This document shows, piece after piece, positions 55,964 to 60,000 of a stretch of 60,000 nucleotides of DNA (positions are counted from its first letter, which is position 1; every line of letters starts with the position of its first letter). The position numbers were made by a program, and so were the translations under genes. The notes beneath the pieces are model-generated. The model worked only from the letters and a program-made list of their open reading frames with translations. It was not told the origin of the DNA and searched no databases. Source of the DNA: Strigamia acuminata (taxonomy: Eukaryota > Arthropoda > Chilopoda > Geophilomorpha > Linotaeniidae). The DNA lies in NCBI GenBank assembly GCA_949358305.1, contig OX442314.1, forward strand, positions 32,113,608 to 32,173,607, written 5' to 3'.

Positions 55964-58900
55964 TTAGTTCTTCCCCACGACTTTGCCGTCCCGAATGAAC
56001 GGATTATTGCTTCGTCGTGGTCGAAGGTTGATTTTCGACGTGCTCGTAGATCGTGACTCTACTTGCTCGTTCATCTCCGATGTGTTGGCATTTTTCTCAT
56101 TATTAATTTTTTTATTTTCCATTTCAGAAGTACATTCTTCTGCTTCCTCCCTCTCCGAAATTGCTTGCTCCGGCTGAGTTGGAGCCTCGTCGGCTGGGGA
56201 TTCGGCGTCGAAGAATTCATCCTCGTTTTCCGCTATATTTTCAGCTTCATTTGTTTTTTGGAACGTGTCGACCACGGTGCCCCCTTGGCCGCTGTGTGTC
56301 TGACCTTCCAGCCAAATTTCCTGTGGAAATTCTGGCAGATATGGCCTTAAATCTCGGCCATGTATCGACTGAAAATTTTTGTTGTCCTCTAGGCGGCGTA
56401 GTTGGTATGCGTTGCCTCCGTGTTCGGCCACAATTACGTAGGGACCGTCCCTCTTGTCGGCTAAACCGGCGGCGATGCCCCTCGCTGCATTGGACAACGT
56501 GTGTGCCTCCTTCCACACTAGATCATTCACTTTAAAGTTCGCGAAAGCGAGATCGCCTTCTTTATCTGCGATTCTCTCTCTCATGTTGAAAATATGCGCC
56601 ATCATATGCTGGTACGTGTCGGATATAGTCTGTTCCAACCGGCACACGTACTCATGTGGGCTCGACGGGTCTAATACGTTAACAGCTTCGGCAACGCGTG
56701 GGTCCCATGGCATCCTTAATTCGCGGGCGAAGTTGAGGTACGCCGGTGAGAATTCGCGTGTTCGTGACACGGTTGAGCGAATGCTGAAAGCGATTTCTCG
56801 CAGGTATTCGTCCCATCGATTGTGAATGTCGGTGAATACTGTCAGCGCATATTTTATATCTTTATTTAATCTCTCGACTGGGTTTGTCTGAGGATTATAT
56901 GTGGAGGTGTTCGATGCATCCATTTTAAATTTCCTACAGAAGTCCTTATATATTCTTGATCGGAATTGGGGGCCGTTATCCGAAATGAGTTTTCTGGGAA
57001 ACCCAAATCGCATTGCCACGTCGTAAAGGCACTCGACTATGTTTTCAGCCGAGGGCTTCGCGAGGGCGTACAGCTCCGGCCATCGGGTGGCCACGTCCAT
57101 AATTACGAGAATATACATGTTCTTGTTTCCCGTTGTGGGCTTGGGGCCCATCAAGTCTATGCTTAAGCAGTCAAACGGTGCGTAGGGTCCGAGAGACATG
57201 GCGTTTCTGGCTACTTTATCTCGCGGTCTGCATGCTTGGCACCGGGGGCAGTGTCGGATAAATTTCGTTATCTTTTGCCGCGCGCCCGGCCAGAAGAAAA
57301 GTTGTTTTACTCGATAAAGGGTCCTCGCCACGCCAGAATGGCTGGCGAGCGGGTGTCCGTGCATCAGCCACAACAGTCGGGTGTGCAGTGATGCCGGCAC
57401 GACCACTTTAACCGAGTTTCCCGCTCCGCTGAGGTCATCTTGAAACGTCGGGTGGTATTTTACCAGGAGTTCATCATCTATGAGGTAGCTTGTTGCTTCT
57501 TTGACGAACTGTTTCCGGCGGTGTGGGTTTGTCATCCCTTCCGGAAATTCGCCGTTCAGCAAATATTGCGTTATAATTTGACATTTTGTGTCTGCTGCCT
57601 GGTGTTCGACGAACTCACGTCTCGTGGGTGGAGCGTATTGTGTTTTTTCTTCAATTTTTGCTGTGAAGGCGCGTAGTAGTGTTTTGTGGGTTTCTCCGGG
57701 GGGCGGAGATTGAATTTCGGATGTTGAATTGTTTGTCCCAGCTGGCTGGTATGTTCGAGTCCAAAAACCACAAAACGTTCTATCTTCAGGCTCCATCACT
57801 GGTAGCTCGTTCGCCTTTCGCAAACGCCATATTCTCCGTGGAGTCGGGCAGTACAAGAGGTGGGTGTCGTCCTCGCCGTCGTCGTCTGGTCCTTGGGGGT
57901 CAGAGGCTGGGGCTCTCGAGAGGGCGTCGGCCACATGATTGTACTTCCCGGGGCGGTACGTAATTGTTATATCGCACGCCATTAACTCCAGTTGCCATCG
58001 TGCGAGTCGGCCGGAGGGTTCCTTGAGCTTCATCAACCAGCTTAGTGCCTGGTGATCTGTCTGAACCTCGAAGTTCGTGTACTCCAGATAGTCGCGAAAT
58101 TTCCGAACTGCCCAAATTACGGCTAGGCATTCTAGTTCCGTTGCCGTATAATTTTTCTCCGCGCCCTGTATTTTTCTGCTTATAAACATACAGGGTACTT
58201 CTTGCGAGATTCCGTTGTACACGTGGGTCTGCAGAAGGGCTGCACCCAGTCCGATTTTACTCGCGTCGGTGTGCAACACGAACGGTCGGTTTAGGTCCGG
58301 CAATGGCATCTTTTCGACGTCAGCCAGCATTTGCTTGATAGTGCTAAATGCGGCCTCGCACTGGACCGTCCACTCAAACTCTTTATCCGTTCGTAAGAGA
58401 TCCGTTATAGGCGCGGCCACTTCAGCCAGACCAGAGAGTAGTCGGCCGAAGAAATTGACCATGCCCATGAATCTCTGGACACCTTTTATATCTTCGGGGG
58501 CGGGGAATCCGTTTATTGCTTTGACTTTTTCGGGGTCAATCGCGATTCCCTCGACTCCTATTCGATATCCTAGGAAGGCAAGCTCTTTCCTGCAAAACTT
58601 GCTCTTCCCTGGATGGATGTGGAGTCCTGCCTTGGCTAGGCGAGAGACCACTCTATCGATGTGGTCTATGTGTTCTTCGAATGTGTCCGACGTTATTATG
58701 ATGTCGTCGAGATACGCCCACACGAAGTCGTGCAGCATATCTCCCAACACGCTTTCGATCAGTTTCTGGAACGTGCTCGGGGCGTTTACAAGCCCGAACG
58801 GCATCACGTTGAACATTAGTCTTCCTATCGGGGAGTAGAAAGCCGTTTTCAGTTTGTCTTCGGGTTTTAGCTCCACTTGCCAATACCCCTTTGACAGGTC

Positions 58901-60000
58901 CATGGTGGTTACCCACTTGAACGGGCTCAGTTCCCGGAGGATCGAGTCTATAGACGGCATCTGAATCGGGTCTATAACCGTTATCGCGTTCAGGGGGCGA
59001 TAATCAATGCATAGTCGAGGTTCCGAGCCTGGACGCATCACCAGGACGATCCGCATGGCGTATTCGCCCAGGGCTTGCGTTACTATGCCCTTGTCGAGCA
59101 TGTCTTGGCACATTTGCGTCACGATGTCTCTTTTCTGGGGGTTCATCCCCTTGTAAGGCACTCGAATCGGCTTGTCTGTGGTTAAGACTATTTCGTGTGT
59201 TGCTTCCGTCGTTCGACCAGGTGTCTTGGTCAGAATTCTTTCATGCTTTCGAAGCACTCGCCTTAGTAGCGATGCCTCGTTAACACGCAGTGCTGCCTCC
59301 TCGACCAGGGTGTCCACGACGTTACTCCTCTGTAATTCCAGAGTGAAGGCTGCGAAATCGTAATCTTGGACGAATTTTCGCAATCCTCTTCCGTATTCCT
59401 CTTTGTCCTTGGCTTCGTCCAGTAATTTTTGGGGAACTACGGGGACTGATCGTTCTCCCTCGGGACTTATCCAGTTCCATGAACGGGTTATCGGGTTTGG
59501 CTGAATTTTCAGTTTCGCCATGATGTCCATCCCTAGGAGGAATACTTTGTCGTGGGATGGCAAGACTATGAAGGGGTGGGACAGGTTCCCCCCCGTCCAG
59601 TCGATCATGATGCGAACTACGCCCTTCGGCTTGACGTAGCCGTTGGCGGTGAGCAATTCTACGTTCGCGTTCACTTGTGCCACCTTCTTTCCAATATCCA
59701 AGTCTTTTACTATATCTTCGGATATGAATGAACGATCCGCTCCTGAATCCAGTAGACCGAACAATTTTTGGTTTTCTATCTCCACTGGCAGCATACACAG
59801 AGTTTCGCAATGTGCTTTCGTGACATTGCAGTGAAATACGCGTAATGTCTGGGGCTCAACCTCCAGATTGAACGGAAGGTCCGTCCAATCCATGTCGACC
59901 TCCGGTTTCGTTCTCACTTGCATACTCGTTAACGTCACTTTTTCCTCCTTCTTCGGAACGATCTGTATGCGGTCTTTGATCTGTGCCTCTGCCAAGGCAT
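55964..60000 (-). CDS. Gypsy E3 pol polyprotein (N-terminus outside the window)
   Basis: The frame is open through the window edge, so the true start or frameshift junction lies beyond 60000. About 1345 residues are visible. Protease LLDSGADRSF (about residue 85); reverse transcriptase with YLDDI near 425; RNase H HTDASKIGLGAAL (about 585) to YRPGKYNHVADALSRAP (about 700); an integrase zinc domain HPLASHSGVARTL..HCPRCQAC; and an integrase core with SIDLMGP, SDNGPQF and NPVERL in DD35E spacing. The acidic tail ends at LRPRRSNNPFIRDGK. Unlike E2, the frame stops here and the extra module is a separate gene. A segment of the tail recurs in E1 at about 1080-980. Confidence 0.94.
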   Translation of the reverse strand, partial: ALAEAQIKDRIQIVPKKEEKVTLTSMQVRTKPEVDMDWTDLPFNLEVEPQTLRVFHCNVTKAHCETLCMLPVEIENQKLFGLLDSGADRSFISEDIVKDLDIGKKVAQVNANVELLTANGYVKPKGVVRIMIDWTGGNLSHPFIVLPSHDKVFLLGMDIMAKLKIQPNPITRSWNWISPEGERSVPVVPQKLLDEAKDKEEYGRGLRKFVQDYDFAAFTLELQRSNVVDTLVEEAALRVNEASLLRRVLRKHERILTKTPGRTTEATHEIVLTTDKPIRVPYKGMNPQKRDIVTQMCQDMLDKGIVTQALGEYAMRIVLVMRPGSEPRLCIDYRPLNAITVIDPIQMPSIDSILRELSPFKWVTTMDLSKGYWQVELKPEDKLKTAFYSPIGRLMFNVMPFGLVNAPSTFQKLIESVLGDMLHDFVWAYLDDIIITSDTFEEHIDHIDRVVSRLAKAGLHIHPGKSKFCRKELAFLGYRIGVEGIAIDPEKVKAINGFPAPEDIKGVQRFMGMVNFFGRLLSGLAEVAAPITDLLRTDKEFEWTVQCEAAFSTIKQMLADVEKMPLPDLNRPFVLHTDASKIGLGAALLQTHVYNGISQEVPCMFISRKIQGAEKNYTATELECLAVIWAVRKFRDYLEYTNFEVQTDHQALSWLMKLKEPSGRLARWQLELMACDITITYRPGKYNHVADALSRAPASDPQGPDDDGEDDTHLLYCPTPRRIWRLRKANELPVMEPEDRTFCGFWTRTYQPAGTNNSTSEIQSPPPGETHKTLLRAFTAKIEEKTQYAPPTRREFVEHQAADTKCQIITQYLLNGEFPEGMTNPHRRKQFVKEATSYLIDDELLVKYHPTFQDDLSGAGNSVKVVVPASLHTRLLWLMHGHPLASHSGVARTLYRVKQLFFWPGARQKITKFIRHCPRCQACRPRDKVARNAMSLGPYAPFDCLSIDLMGPKPTTGNKNMYILVIMDVATRWPELYALAKPSAENIVECLYDVAMRFGFPRKLISDNGPQFRSRIYKDFCRKFKMDASNTSTYNPQTNPVERLNKDIKYALTVFTDIHNRWDEYLREIAFSIRSTVSRTREFSPAYLNFARELRMPWDPRVAEAVNVLDPSSPHEYVCRLEQTISDTYQHMMAHIFNMRERIADKEGDLAFANFKVNDLVWKEAHTLSNAARGIAAGLADKRDGPYVIVAEHGGNAYQLRRLEDNKNFQSIHGRDLRPYLPEFPQEIWLEGQTHSGQGGTVVDTFQKTNEAENIAENEDEFFDAESPADEAPTQPEQAISEREEAEECTSEMENKKINNEKNANTSEMNEQVESRSTSTSKINLRPRRSNNPFIRDGKVVGKN

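Larger units (their letters stand above)
51252..60000 (-). mobile_element. Gypsy/Ty3 element E3, right end outside the window
   Basis: On the minus strand: pol (from beyond 60000 to 55964), a spliced third gene (55583-52119), then the 3' LTR (52071-51252). The family is that of E1 by LTR. Pol is close to that of E2 in all domains. Gag and the 5' LTR lie beyond the window. Confidence 0.92.

Noticed and set aside
1-60000. CRISPR arrays, operons, ribosome binding sites and other prokaryotic features
   Set aside because: The window is eukaryotic (spliced genes, LTR elements with tRNA primer sites); the regular repeats found are minisatellites without spacers.

Overview
This is a eukaryotic, almost certainly arthropod, window that is mostly retrotransposon. 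Two tandem host genes encode ionotropic-receptor (IR, variant ionotropic glutamate receptor) type channels. They have many short exons, introns often of 50-70 bp, and GT..AG junctions. Together with BEL/Pao and Gypsy elements this suggests a crustacean, and Daphnia-like genomes fit best. That assignment is inference: no rRNA, tRNA or mitochondrial sequence is present to test it.

Layout. 1-4430: a rearranged Gypsy copy (E1, minus strand) with its 5' LTR at 3612-4430. 4431-5600: an IR gene fragment and a diverged duplication. 5937-26141: IR gene A (minus, ten recognised exons), stretched to 20 kb because two young LTR elements sit in its introns: a complete BEL/Pao element (8945-15430, TSD GAATT, tRNA-Phe primer site) and an 8.5 kb LTR element with no coding capacity (15944-24441, TSD ACTT, tRNA-Gln primer site). 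26300-26830: a dead MULE-type transposase fragment. 26960-27690: an LTR-like stretch carrying an array of hairpins. 28249-32794: IR gene B, a paralogue of A with frame damage and two 20-bp minisatellites in one intron, plus a palindromic MITE-like element at 31549-31740. 33931-51251: parts of an older plus-strand retroelement (X) with a gag-like gene. X is split by a complete young Gypsy element (E2, 35061-45749, TSD CGTA) and abutted by another Gypsy copy (E3, 51252 to beyond 60000).

How the parts work together. E2 shows the complete plan: LTR, tRNA-Pro-like primer site, gag, a -1 frameshift site made of two A-AAA-AAC heptamers, pol (protease, reverse transcriptase, RNase H, integrase), then a long extra C-terminal module. 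E3 carries the same module as a separate downstream gene with its own upstream exon and a 561-bp intron. I do not recognise this module as envelope or as any named domain, and it is the best candidate here for something undescribed. A second theme is shared regulation: the motif CCATCTT lies in the transcribed sense in the LTRs of four families and in the LTR-like stretch, and several LTRs contain runs of hairpins with unrelated stems.

Limits. All alignments were done by eye. Exon boundaries rest on splice consensus plus agreement between genes A and B. Domain names come from motif recognition and not from a search.
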